DNA of 64,000 nucleotides from JACTMJ01 sp039812845 (lineage in GTDB: Bacteria > Acidobacteriota > Terriglobia > Bryobacterales > Bryobacteraceae): NCBI GenBank assembly GCA_039812845.1, contig JBDIBK010000005.1, positions 1 through 64,000 on the forward strand, given 5' to 3'. Shown one piece after another: positions 35,285 through 43,790 of this stretch; position 1 is the first letter of the stretch; each line of letters opens with the position of its first letter. Under the pieces are notes generated by a model. It did not search any database, was not told where the DNA came from, and saw only the letters and a list, made by a program, of their open reading frames with translations. The translations under genes and the position numbers were made by a program.

Positions 35285-36103
35285 ATGTCTGCAATCAATT
35301 CTTATCCTGTTTCCGCGGCGCGGGCCGCGGAAACCCAACCCCATCGATATCCGACGAATCGCGCTTCCGGGCGGCATGCCGCCGGCGAAAGCGCGCCTTT
35401 TGAAGCGGCGGTTGCGGAGGCGATATCGACGCCAGGAAGCGACCGAGGATCCGCGTCCGCCAGCGCCACGGCAGGGCCAGGGGGCACCACCGGGGACGGC
35501 CCATCCATGATGCCCATGCAGCAATCGTGGGTGGCTCCGGTAGTTCCAGCAACGACTTCCGAATACCCACTGCATCCCATCTTCCGGGTTCCCATGGTGT
35601 CCGAGGCGACGCTCAACCGCTACATCCACCCTCTGCAATCGGTGGGAACGACCGCTCCCGGTTCAACGGATGCGGAAGGAGATCTGGGCACGTCGGTGTT
35701 CCGGGTTGCGCCGGGCGGTCGGCAGGATTTTGTCACCGAGGATGGGTATCGCCATCGTTTTGACGTGGAGATCGTGTTCCCTTCGCCTTCGACGTTTACG
35801 TGGCAGGATCGGGACGCCAGTGAGATCCACCCTGAAGTGGGCAACTTCGCCGCGACAGCCCTGCGGGAAAAGATGGAAAGTGCGGGAATGGATGTCGCGA
35901 AGCTGGAGATCACCCCGTTTCGGATGAAAGGCGGCAATGAATCCCGGCCGTGGTTTCTGGATCAGCTTGTCCTGAAGATGGAGGGCAAGGAGGATCTGCC
36001 GATTTCGCTGAACGTCGCCATGCGGGACCCGGAGTACACGCTGGAGACGATCAAGTCCTCCTGGGGCATGGAAGCGGCGGACTTCGCGCCTATCCCGTCC
36101 TAA
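35285..36103 (+). CDS. Hypothetical protein, low-complexity N-terminus
   Basis: I do not recognise this 272-aa protein. From the ATG at 35285 (GGAGGG lies 13 bases upstream, rather far) residues 1-80 are Ala/Ser/Gly/Pro-rich and look disordered. Residues about 85-272 look folded, mixed alpha/beta, with phrases such as GYRHRFDVEIVFPSPSTFTW and WFLDQLVLKMEGKEDLP. There is no signal peptide or membrane helix. Steady third-position GC and the strong terminator behind it support a real gene. A frame 28 codons longer exists but has no ribosome site. Confidence 0.65.
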   Translation: MSAINSYPVSAARAAETQPHRYPTNRASGRHAAGESAPFEAAVAEAISTPGSDRGSASASATAGPGGTTGDGPSMMPMQQSWVAPVVPATTSEYPLHPIFRVPMVSEATLNRYIHPLQSVGTTAPGSTDAEGDLGTSVFRVAPGGRQDFVTEDGYRHRFDVEIVFPSPSTFTWQDRDASEIHPEVGNFAATALREKMESAGMDVAKLEITPFRMKGGNESRPWFLDQLVLKMEGKEDLPISLNVAMRDPEYTLETIKSSWGMEAADFAPIPS

Positions 36104-36203
36104 CGAGGAGGGCCGGTCCTGGCAAGGAGGGCTTTATCCAACGAGGGGGACTCGGGGGAGCAGAGGCGTCAACGAAACGGCGATCCAGCGCTCGCGAGAT
36201 ACA

Positions 36204-36235
36204 AAAAGGGCGGGTTCCGAGGAACCCGCCCTTTT
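36204..36235. terminator. Bidirectional rho-independent terminator
   Basis: AAAAGGGCGGGTTC and its complement GAACCCGCCCTTTT flank a 4-base loop, giving a 14-bp stem with an A-run before and a T-run after. It lies between two convergent genes and can stop transcription from both sides. Confidence 0.9.
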
Positions 36236-36236
36236 G

Positions 36237-36254
36237 CTTGCTCTTGCGAGCAAG
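36237..36254. terminator. Second hairpin next to the bidirectional terminator
   Basis: CTTGCTC and GAGCAAG form a 7-bp stem with a TTGC loop, two bases beyond the main terminator. It sits just after the stop of the convergent minus-strand gene and probably reinforces termination on that side. Confidence 0.6.
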
Positions 36255-36268
36255 AGGTTAGGAGCGTT

Positions 36269-38254
36269 CTAGTGGACGAGCTGCTCGCCACCGTTGATCG
36301 CACCGATGCCGAGGTTAAACGGCGAAGCGGGGCGCTCATCGCTGTAGTAATCGTCGCCGTCGAAGAAGCCGGCGCGATCCGGAATGATCAGAGCGAGGTA
36401 GCCCTGGGCAACCTTCGCAACCTGGGTGTCGGAGATGAACGCGTAACCATGCGCATACTGGAATTCGCAGGATGCGATGATGTAGCCTTCAAAACCGGCG
36501 GCTGCGCCGATCGGCCCGACGTCCTGGCCGGCAGGACCCTTCACCACGCCACCGGTCTGCAGCGTCATGAGGTACATGCCGCCTGCCGGAACGTTGATGC
36601 TGGATTCCACGGGGAGCTGGGACACGGGGTTGGCCGGACCGTTGTTGCCACCATAGGTGTAGAGGGTGCAAGGACCGGTCTGGGGCTGTGCGCCGCCGCC
36701 ATCCGCGAACGGACCGGGGTTATCGTCACGCGAAGTATTCGAGATGGCGATACCGGTGTTGAAACCGTTGCGGTTGGTGACGTACGGGAAGAGCAGCAGC
36801 GTGCGGCAGCGGGTGACCGTGAAGCCATCGGCCGTCTTGATGGAAGGCACGAAGCGCGGCACGGACTGCGCACCGGTATGCACCGTCGACTGCGTTGCGG
36901 CATTCGACAGGGGCAGGTACCACACCTGGATGGAGGAGGAGCCATAGAGCTTCTCATCGTAGGATGCGGTGATCGGCACGGTGAGGATGTTGGTGAGGAA
37001 CGGATCCACGGTGAGCGCGAAGCCTTCGCCCATGCTCGGGTCGAAGTTGTTCATGATTTCAATCCGGAAGTTGCGGATGACATCATTGCCGGAGGTGGAG
37101 GTTCCAAGCGCGGTGCCCGCGGTGGACGCGAGAAGCGAGCCAGCCTGAGCGTCCGCACCGCCGCCAACGGAAACCGAGAACGGCGCGGCGTCCAGCGTGG
37201 ACGGGCTGATCACGGAAATGTTGAACTGCGTGCCCTGGGTGGCCACGCCGGTGTTGCCCTTGTTGGGGGCGGTGAGGTTCCACACGTTGTCCAGCATCAA
37301 GCCGGATTCAGTGAAGAACGCGGTATTGGGGTTGTCCTGATCGTAGATTGCGCTGCCAGTGTTGACTTCATTGTCGACGCGCGGCTTGAAGGCGTTCGGC
37401 AGGAGCTCGATGATGTCGAGTTCCATCGTCAGCTCCTTCGGATCGTCGCAGTTGCGGCGGATCGCGGGGCGCGTGCGAATGCGGAAGCTGGGACGCGGAC
37501 GGGCAATGATCACGGTGTCAGGAATCGCAGTCACGTTGCCGGGCTGCGTGTTGATCGTGACAACGGCATTGATCGCGGGCGCGAAGTCCGCGAGTCCGAT
37601 GTAGGAGGCGGCATTGATGCGGACGTTGGTAATGCGGAGCTGCATGTACCACTGCTTGCCGGCGGCGGAGCCGGGGGCGAGCAGAACGTCATCCCACTCC
37701 AGGGTGGCGCCGAGGGCGTCCTGGGGGGTCCACCAGCCATGGTTCTTCGCGGCAACGGTGTAGGGGAACGCCCACACGGTGCTGCCACCGGTGTAGGGAA
37801 CGCCCTGGCCAATCTGGCCAACCGCAACGGCGTTCGAGTTCACGCGAGTAAGCGGATCCCGTTCGGCCGGTGTGCAGTTAAACTGGTCAGCGCAGGCACC
37901 CTGGTTGCCGGAGTTGATAATCAGCGCATCCGTCAGGAGCCGGCTGTTGACATCGGTGGTGCCGATGAACTGGCTGGTGACGGGGACATCGGCGCGGAGG
38001 GTGACGTTGCCGCGGAGAGCGCGCTTCACCGTCGCTCCGCCCACCGTTTCAAAACCCTGATCCGGCACGATGCCGCTGCAGCTGATGAGAATGTCGCCGG
38101 CCAATTCCGCAACGCCTTCAATACGGACGAGAGGCGGGGTGGAAGTGATACGGCAATTAAAGGGCAGGTTATCCGGCCCTTCCTGAGCGCTTGCCATCGG
38201 AATCGCAATCGCGAGCACGATGACAGCAAGCACGAGTCTTCGGAAATCGAACAT
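36269..38254 (-). CDS. Large secreted protein of unknown function
   Basis: The start at 38254 has AAGGAG six bases upstream and is followed directly by a signal peptide (LVLAVIVLAIAIPMASAQ); the frame extends 43 codons further but without a site. The 661-aa product is beta-rich and acidic, with scattered cysteines (CRITSTPP, SCSGIVPD, ACADQFNC, RRNCDD, TRCRTLLLFPYVT, ASCEFQYAHG). The end region with FPYVTNRNGFNTGIAISNTS followed by GYIIASCEFQYAHGYAF resembles a structural domain seen in other secreted acidobacterial proteins. No catalytic motif is visible. It lies next to, but apart from, the type II secretion operon and may be a secreted client. Confidence 0.8.
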   Translation of the reverse strand: MFDFRRLVLAVIVLAIAIPMASAQEGPDNLPFNCRITSTPPLVRIEGVAELAGDILISCSGIVPDQGFETVGGATVKRALRGNVTLRADVPVTSQFIGTTDVNSRLLTDALIINSGNQGACADQFNCTPAERDPLTRVNSNAVAVGQIGQGVPYTGGSTVWAFPYTVAAKNHGWWTPQDALGATLEWDDVLLAPGSAAGKQWYMQLRITNVRINAASYIGLADFAPAINAVVTINTQPGNVTAIPDTVIIARPRPSFRIRTRPAIRRNCDDPKELTMELDIIELLPNAFKPRVDNEVNTGSAIYDQDNPNTAFFTESGLMLDNVWNLTAPNKGNTGVATQGTQFNISVISPSTLDAAPFSVSVGGGADAQAGSLLASTAGTALGTSTSGNDVIRNFRIEIMNNFDPSMGEGFALTVDPFLTNILTVPITASYDEKLYGSSSIQVWYLPLSNAATQSTVHTGAQSVPRFVPSIKTADGFTVTRCRTLLLFPYVTNRNGFNTGIAISNTSRDDNPGPFADGGGAQPQTGPCTLYTYGGNNGPANPVSQLPVESSINVPAGGMYLMTLQTGGVVKGPAGQDVGPIGAAAGFEGYIIASCEFQYAHGYAFISDTQVAKVAQGYLALIIPDRAGFFDGDDYYSDERPASPFNLGIGAINGGEQLVH

Positions 38255-38659
38255 TTCCTTCTCCTTGTGGTGTAGGGAATTTCGCTTTGAATTGACGAAG
38301 TGTTCTTTCAACCTGAGCCTCAAACTCGAGTGAAAGCCGGAGCTCTTTGGACGCAAGGTTAGATCTTTCCGTAGTGTTCTCAAAAAGATTCTGCGTTCCG
38401 CTCTCTATATAATGCTTGCGGGATTTCGACCCGATCCGCTCCATCCGTCTCTATGGACGATGAATGCAAATAAGATTCGGTTTAGCCAAGTCAACCAACA
38501 ACTGGGCCAAGCTTCTGAAAGCTTGGAGGACGAATCCCACCAGACCGAATTTAATCATGCCTTGCCGAACAAAGTCAATAGTTTCCGGCAGACTTCCGCC
38601 AGGAGTGGAGCCGCCCGGCAGAACTTGTAGAAAAAAGGCTAAGATTATGAGCGCGGTTT
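38255..38659. other. Intergenic region with inverted repeat after gspD
   Basis: This 405-base gap separates gspD from the secreted-protein gene; both run on the minus strand. A perfect 8-bp inverted repeat CCAAGCTT-CTGA-AAGCTTGG at 38507-38526 may terminate the gsp transcript, although no T-run follows. An AT-rich patch near 38405-38415 (TATATAAT on the plus strand) could belong to the promoter of the secreted-protein gene. Plus-strand reading frames here lack ribosome sites and are not called. Confidence 0.5.
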
Positions 38660-41029
38660 CTAAAATCGGTCTGAACTGTTGTTCATTAGGCGCTTCACCC
38701 GCTCCATCTTGCGCAGGAGTTCGTCGGAGGCATCGAGCATCTGGTTGGTGTCGTAGATCACCTTGGGGGTGAGGAACACCACCAGTTCCGATCGGGTCTT
38801 GGTGCGTGATTTCGCGCCGAAGGCAGCACCGAGGACGGGAATGCGATGCAGATAAGGAATTCCGCTGCTGGCTTCGAGATCGTTCTCCTGAATGATTCCG
38901 CCGAAGGCAATGGTATCGCCATCCCGGATGGTGATCTGGGTATCAACACTTCGGTTGTTGAAGGATGGGGACTGAATTCCAGAGGACGCAGCGGCCTGGG
39001 GAGTGCTAAAGCTCTGCTTGATCAGGAGGGTGACGATGCCGGCCGGGGTAACGCGGGCGGTGATATTGAGGTTGGTGCCCGATTGCCGGCTGGTGATGGT
39101 CTGCGCGAACTGGGAGGTGCCCCCCTGCTGCACGGCGCTGGCGGCCTGCGAGGTGAGGACGGGCACCTCCGTACCCACGGTAATACTTGCCGGAATACTA
39201 TCGGTGGCGAGGATCGAGGGCGCGGCGATGACCTTGGTTAGCCGGTTGTCTTCAGCAGCAGTCAGAATGGCGAGCAATTCGCGACTCCGGCCCACCAGCA
39301 TGCCGGCGGTCATGGTTAGGCCGCCGTTCGAGCCCGCAATGGCCAGCGCGCGGCGGGCTACGTTGGTTGCCGAATCGGAATCCGAGTCGCCTCCGCCGGG
39401 TTTGAGCGGCCCATCGCCCACGCGATTCAGATAGGCGGACACGCCGGCCGCAAAAGCGCCGGTGAGAGACACCTCGAAAACTTTGGCCTCAATAAGAACC
39501 TGCCGAGGTGCGATATCAATCTGTTCCAGGAGCTTCAGCAACTGCTCATATTCCTGGGGCGTGGCCTGGATGAGAAGAGAATTGTCGATGAAGTTCGGGA
39601 TGACGTGCGGGATGCGCTCGCCCGTGGGGCTGAGCATGGGTCCGTAACCCATCCCGAGCAAGCCGCCCGCCATATTGCCGTAGGCACCCATGCCGCCATA
39701 GAGAGCATTCGCGGTGGGATTCTGCCCGGCGGCGACGCCGGCAGCGCCCGCCGCGCCGGCAGCACCGGCAGCGCCAGCGGCACCGGTCATGCCCTGTCCT
39801 CCCAGGTTGAATCCGCGATTGGTTAGCCCGCCTCGGCCAAAGCCGCCTTGGCCGAAGCCGCCGAACCCGCCGAACCCGCCACCCATGCCGCCATAGCCAC
39901 CGCTCATCCCGCCAAAGCCGCCAAAGCCGCCGCCCATGCCGCCGTAGCCACCGCCGCCGAAACCGCCGTATCCGCCACCGTACATCCCCATCCCCATGCC
40001 CATTCCCACGGGCATGCCGGTGTAAAGCTGCATGATCGACTGAGAGAGCATGAATGCGTCGCTGTACTTCACGCGATAGACATAGTTGTTAATCGAGCCG
40101 GAGGAGACCGCCACGGAAACGTCGAGTTTGGCGAGCCACTTCTCCACTTCGTCAAAAACGCCGGGATTGGGAGCCACGGCGAGGATGAGATTGATGCGGT
40201 CAATGGGGATAAAGGTGGTGGAACCGCCTTCGGTGGAGAACGCGATCCCCTTCATGATCTTTTCCAGCTCCGCGGCGATGTCCGACGGTTTCCCGTTTTT
40301 CACTTCGAACAGGCGCACGCGCTGGGTGGCGAAGGCATCGCTGTCGAAGAGCGCCACCAGCTCCATGGTGCGGCGCATGTTGCGGGCATTGTCGAGGATC
40401 ATCAGCAGGTTGGCCGGCGCGAACGAGGTGACCTGCGCGCCCTGCCCCAGGAAGGGGCGCACCACGCCTTCCATTTCTTTCACCGTGGCGTACTTGAGGA
40501 ACAGAAGATTGAGAACGGCCTCTTCCCCGCCGGGCAGTTGCGTGGCGGAAGCGTTCACCATCGGGCTCAGCGGAAGATTCACGGCATCGGCGGCGGGCAC
40601 AATGCGGAAAATGTCCCCCACTTGCACCATGGACGCGCCGTTTATGCGGAGGATGGTTTCGAGGACGGAGCGCACTTCGACGGCACGGATCTCGCCGTAG
40701 GTGCGAATGGTGACCGTGCCATCGACGCGGGGGTCCAGGATGTAGTTGATGCGAAGCTGGCGGGCGAGCAGGTCAATCACCGTGCGGAGATCCGCGCCGT
40801 TGAAATCGAGCACGAGTGCCTGGCTGGCCTGGACGGGCGCGGGAGCAGCGGCAGGCTGCGCGGGCGCGGTTGCAGGCTCCGGCGGTGTCTGGGCGGCTGG
40901 AGCTTGGGCGGGTGCCTGCGCGCTCGCTGGTGCGTTCGCCGGTGCGTTCTGCGCCCAAGCCATCGCTGCAGGCAGAAGGATGGCGGCCAAGGCCCCAACC
41001 GCGCAGATGTGCTTCGTGTCAATCTTCAT
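38660..41029 (-). CDS. gspD: Type II secretion system secretin GspD
   Basis: GspD forms the outer-membrane gate of the type II secretion system. From the ATG at 41029 (GAGG upstream) the 789-aa protein has a signal peptide, an Ala/Pro/Gln-rich linker (about 28-68), N0/N1-type domains (LVLDFNGADLRTVIDLLARQ), further N-domains, and the secretin core with VGTEVPVLTSQ, GGIIQENDLEASSGIPYLHRIPVLGAAFG and ELVVFLTPKVI. An unusual Gly-rich segment (about 337-397) and a GAA triplet-repeat segment (about 413-434) interrupt the N-domains. It is the last gene of the gsp unit, 54 bases after the gspC-like gene. Confidence 0.95.
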   Translation of the reverse strand: MKIDTKHICAVGALAAILLPAAMAWAQNAPANAPASAQAPAQAPAAQTPPEPATAPAQPAAAPAPVQASQALVLDFNGADLRTVIDLLARQLRINYILDPRVDGTVTIRTYGEIRAVEVRSVLETILRINGASMVQVGDIFRIVPAADAVNLPLSPMVNASATQLPGGEEAVLNLLFLKYATVKEMEGVVRPFLGQGAQVTSFAPANLLMILDNARNMRRTMELVALFDSDAFATQRVRLFEVKNGKPSDIAAELEKIMKGIAFSTEGGSTTFIPIDRINLILAVAPNPGVFDEVEKWLAKLDVSVAVSSGSINNYVYRVKYSDAFMLSQSIMQLYTGMPVGMGMGMGMYGGGYGGFGGGGYGGMGGGFGGFGGMSGGYGGMGGGFGGFGGFGQGGFGRGGLTNRGFNLGGQGMTGAAGAAGAAGAAGAAGVAAGQNPTANALYGGMGAYGNMAGGLLGMGYGPMLSPTGERIPHVIPNFIDNSLLIQATPQEYEQLLKLLEQIDIAPRQVLIEAKVFEVSLTGAFAAGVSAYLNRVGDGPLKPGGGDSDSDSATNVARRALAIAGSNGGLTMTAGMLVGRSRELLAILTAAEDNRLTKVIAAPSILATDSIPASITVGTEVPVLTSQAASAVQQGGTSQFAQTITSRQSGTNLNITARVTPAGIVTLLIKQSFSTPQAAASSGIQSPSFNNRSVDTQITIRDGDTIAFGGIIQENDLEASSGIPYLHRIPVLGAAFGAKSRTKTRSELVVFLTPKVIYDTNQMLDASDELLRKMERVKRLMNNSSDRF
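39840..40020 (-). repeat. Glycine-rich low-complexity coding segment in gspD
   Basis: Imperfect short direct repeats of CCGCC-type triplets encode GGYGG, GGFGG and GMGMG units over about 60 residues. A neighbouring stretch (39726-39790) encodes consecutive GAA units. Both keep the reading frame. Confidence 0.85.
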
Positions 41030-41083
41030 TCGTTGCCTCACCCTTTCCGCGCGCTCGCGCGCAGCATCCCCCATGACGGAGAT

Positions 41084-41806
41084 CTATTTCGCTACCGGCT
41101 CCCAGAAGCAAACGGCTCCCATTGGAGAGTACGTGGTCCGCTTTACCCAGCCATCCACCACGGTGCCATCGGCCGCCTTCTCGCCGGGCTGGCAGGCACG
41201 CTCTCGCCCGCCGGTCTCTTTGCCGGGGCCGGGTTTGGTTGGAGCGGGCGGCGGCGCTACGGGCGTGGGCACCTTGGACGCCGTCTCCTTGCCGCTCTTC
41301 TTGGGCGCGCTCTTCCCCTGCGATTTCAGTTGTTCCGCCGTCTTCTCAATTTCCTTGCCGTCCCACAGAAAGGTGATCTTCTCCTTGGAAATTTTCACCA
41401 CCTTGAACTCACCGATGCTGTCGCCCACTTTGTACGAGCCCTGCTTGCCGGCGTCGTTCTCGCTGAGCATGGCGATGGGGCCGTCGCCAAAATTGATGAC
41501 GCCGTAGAGCACAGGCAAGGGCGGCATCTGTTTGGGCGGGGGCTCCGGCTTCTTTTCCTCGACCACATTTGGATTGCGGTCCTGCGCGAACAGCATGCGG
41601 GTGGCGACCTCCACATAGGCGGAGGGAGGCTCCGCGGCGGGAACCGGGACCACCTTCACGTCCGGGGTGGGCACCGCTTTGGCCCGCGGCCGAAAGGTCT
41701 TTTGCGCGCGCTCGGCGGCTTGCACATGGTTGGCGCGCACTTGCCAGACGACAAAGCCGCAGGCAAGGAGCAGGACGAGATTCAAGATGCGCAGTCTGGT
41801 TTTCAT
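41084..41806 (-). CDS. GspC/PilP-like type II secretion protein
   Basis: The 240-aa protein has one N-terminal membrane helix (about residues 7-23), a Pro-rich linker, a conserved-looking core MLFAQDRNPNVVE and LPVLYGVINFGDGPIAMLSENDAGKQGSYKVGDSIGEFKVV (about 72-140, read in parts), then a Lys/Pro-rich tail ending in a Cys-containing WVKRTTYSPMGAVCFWEP. The core, with GxxxFGDGPIAML and KVGDSIGEFKV, fits the HR domain of GspC, which links the inner-membrane platform to the secretin. The position immediately before gspD also fits. Sequence similarity alone is moderate, so the name is a call by context. Confidence 0.75.
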   Translation of the reverse strand: MKTRLRILNLVLLLACGFVVWQVRANHVQAAERAQKTFRPRAKAVPTPDVKVVPVPAAEPPSAYVEVATRMLFAQDRNPNVVEEKKPEPPPKQMPPLPVLYGVINFGDGPIAMLSENDAGKQGSYKVGDSIGEFKVVKISKEKITFLWDGKEIEKTAEQLKSQGKSAPKKSGKETASKVPTPVAPPPAPTKPGPGKETGGRERACQPGEKAADGTVVDGWVKRTTYSPMGAVCFWEPVAK

Positions 41807-42399
41807 CGGATCATTCCTCCGGTGGGTTCCGGCACCAGTTCCCTGGGCGTGAGCGCGGAAACGGTGAGACGGACATTCAGCATTTTCTTTTGGCGGTTCG
41901 CGAGCGAGATGGCGATATTCCGCGTCGCCACCGCATCCGGCATGGCGCGGATGTCGGCCAGCACGTTCACGAGCTGCTCAATGGCGCAGGGGAAGGCGAC
42001 GGTCACCGCGACCTCGCCGTAATCTTCGCCGGCGCCGCCAATGGGGGCCATATCCACCTGACCGGCCTGAAGGGGGGGGGCCTGGCGCTCCAGGACAGCA
42101 CGCACTTTGGCGAGGAGGGCGGCCTGCGCCTGTTGGGGCGTCTCCGCCCGAATCAGCGCGGTCTCACGATCCTCGACGACCTTGGCGAGCTGCTCCCGCA
42201 CTTCTTTTTTTGCGGGATTCAGCGCGGCGCGTTCCCGCAGGCTCACTAAGCGCTTTTCGAGCACTGGGATGGGAAGCTGGACCGTTGCGGCGGTCGCAAT
42301 GGACGCATCGCGGGCGTTCCAGAGCCGCCAGCCCAAGAGGGCGGCGATGCCCACGCCGAGCAGCAACAGGGCGCGACGGTCTCTCGCGGAAATCGTCAT
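41803..42399 (-). CDS. GspM/PilO-like type II secretion protein
   Basis: The 198-aa protein has an N-terminal membrane helix (about 9-24), a predicted coiled coil (about 45-110; LEKRLVSLRERAALNPAKKE), and a ferredoxin-like C-terminal domain (VAVTVAFPCAIEQLVNVLADI, then AISLANRQKKMLNVRLTVSAL). This is the layout of GspM and PilO, which pair with GspL in the inner-membrane platform. It overlaps gspL by 4 bases and the gspC-like gene by 4 bases. A run of eight C residues in the coding strand (42072-42079) falls in codons for ARQAPPLQ. Confidence 0.8.
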   Translation of the reverse strand: MTISARDRRALLLLGVGIAALLGWRLWNARDASIATAATVQLPIPVLEKRLVSLRERAALNPAKKEVREQLAKVVEDRETALIRAETPQQAQAALLAKVRAVLERQAPPLQAGQVDMAPIGGAGEDYGEVAVTVAFPCAIEQLVNVLADIRAMPDAVATRNIAISLANRQKKMLNVRLTVSALTPRELVPEPTGGMIR

Positions 42400-43790
42400 T
42401 GGGCCGCCTCCCGGTGGATGCGCAGGCGGAAGATCTCCCGATTCTCGATGCGCTGGAGCGGCATTGCAAATTCCGTTTTCTCGAAGAGCGGACTGGCGTC
42501 AATGATGCCGATGAGGTCGCCGGCCCGCGCGGCTTCGCCGGCCAGGGAGATCTCGGTGCGGGAGAGATCGAGCTGCGTGATCCAGGCGTCCTCGGGCAGC
42601 AGACGGGTGAGAGCGAGGAGCGCTTCGAGATCGGCCGTGGTTCGGAGGCGATACTCCTTGAGCGCGTCCAGACGGGCAAGGAAGCGTTCTCCCTCGCTAT
42701 CCAGGCGCTGCCCAGCGGCCACCTGGCGTTCGAGCAACTGGACCTCCGCCAACAGACGGGCGGCATACTGACGCTCCTCCCAGGCTTTGTAGCCGTACAT
42801 TCCAGCGACGAGGAGGGCGAGGATGACGGTGAGCACGAGCGTCGGCAGGAACATCGTCCAGTTTCCGCCCTTGCGCAGCTCCGCGGGGAGCAGATTCGCG
42901 GAGGGCGAAGGGAAGGTGGCCGCGGCACCCAGCGCGGTGGCATAGAGCAGCGGATGCTTCGCCGCGAATTCCGCCTGCTCCACCGTGGCCGGGGCGGGCA
43001 GGAGCTCCGCGATGTCGCGGATGGCTCCAGCGTCTTCCAGCCGCAGTTCCGAGGCTGCCCGCTCGAGAGCTGCCGGCGCATCGGCATAGAGCAGCGCATC
43101 GTAAACCGGGCGGGACGCGCTCTCGCCGTAAATCTCGACGGCATCTTCCTCCTCGACGGCGGTCACGAAGCCGGCACTGGGCGTCCGCAGGCAGCGAAAC
43201 CCGCGGTAAAGGGTGTCGGCGCTGAAGGTGAACCCGGCGAGCTTCACTCCCGCTTCTTCAAAGAAGGAGATCCAACGATCCACCAGATCTTCGCGGGCAA
43301 TGCCCACCATGACCTGAGGCGTCCCGCCGGCGCGCACGAATCCGTAGCGCACACCCTGGTCTCCGTAGGGGTGCAGCGACTCAAGCTGCAGGCCGATGGC
43401 GGAATCAAGATCCTTCGCGGGTACGCCGGGCAGGTTCAGGGTGCGGACAATCATGTCCGCGCGGGGCAGCAGGACCCAGGCTGGCAGGTGGGGGACGCCG
43501 TTCGCACGAAGGAAGCGGGCGTATTCCGCGCCGATCTCCACCGCGCCGCGTTCCTTGATCGCCGCCAGGCGCTGGTAGCCGAGAATCGCGACCCCGGCCG
43601 GGCGAACGCGGAGGATGAGTATATCGATGCTCTCCTGATCCACGGCGATGGCAACGCCGGAACCGCTGGCGGCAACGCGTTTCCACCAAGGCGCGGGACG
43701 CAACCCGGCCGGGGGAGCGGCGGGGCCGGCAGTTGGCTGATCCGGGAGCGCGCCATTTCCCGAAACAGAAACGGTGCTTACTGTTTCCAT
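42396..43790 (-). CDS. GspL-like protein, PilM-like domain fused to PilN-like domain
   Basis: The 464-aa protein reads as a cytoplasmic actin-like N-terminal half (about 45-270; VAIAVDQESIDILILR, LNLPGVPAKDLDSAIGLQLESLHPY) as in PilM or GspL, a membrane helix (about 305-327, FLPTLVLTVILALLVAGMYGY) and a PilN-like coiled-coil/ferredoxin-like periplasmic half (RLLAEVQLLERQVAAG, LLALTRLLPEDAWITQLDLS). In type II systems GspL has this fused layout; in type IV pili the halves are separate. It binds GspE and GspM in the platform. It overlaps gspK by 13 bases and gspM by 4 bases. Confidence 0.85.
   Translation of the reverse strand: METVSTVSVSGNGALPDQPTAGPAAPPAGLRPAPWWKRVAASGSGVAIAVDQESIDILILRVRPAGVAILGYQRLAAIKERGAVEIGAEYARFLRANGVPHLPAWVLLPRADMIVRTLNLPGVPAKDLDSAIGLQLESLHPYGDQGVRYGFVRAGGTPQVMVGIAREDLVDRWISFFEEAGVKLAGFTFSADTLYRGFRCLRTPSAGFVTAVEEEDAVEIYGESASRPVYDALLYADAPAALERAASELRLEDAGAIRDIAELLPAPATVEQAEFAAKHPLLYATALGAAATFPSPSANLLPAELRKGGNWTMFLPTLVLTVILALLVAGMYGYKAWEERQYAARLLAEVQLLERQVAAGQRLDSEGERFLARLDALKEYRLRTTADLEALLALTRLLPEDAWITQLDLSRTEISLAGEAARAGDLIGIIDASPLFEKTEFAMPLQRIENREIFRLRIHREAAQ

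Noticed and set aside
38412..38630. Short plus-strand ORF of 72 codons between gspD and the secreted-protein gene
   Set aside because: No ribosome site and no recognisable protein pattern; treated as intergenic.
39840..40020. Possible CRISPR-like or satellite array
   Set aside because: The repeats are short, imperfect, in frame and encode Gly-rich protein; there are no unique spacers of constant size.
39848..42022. A 724-codon plus-strand frame across the gspD-gspM region
   Set aside because: It is antisense to gspD and its partners and begins in the glycine-rich repeat; the sense genes have recognised families.
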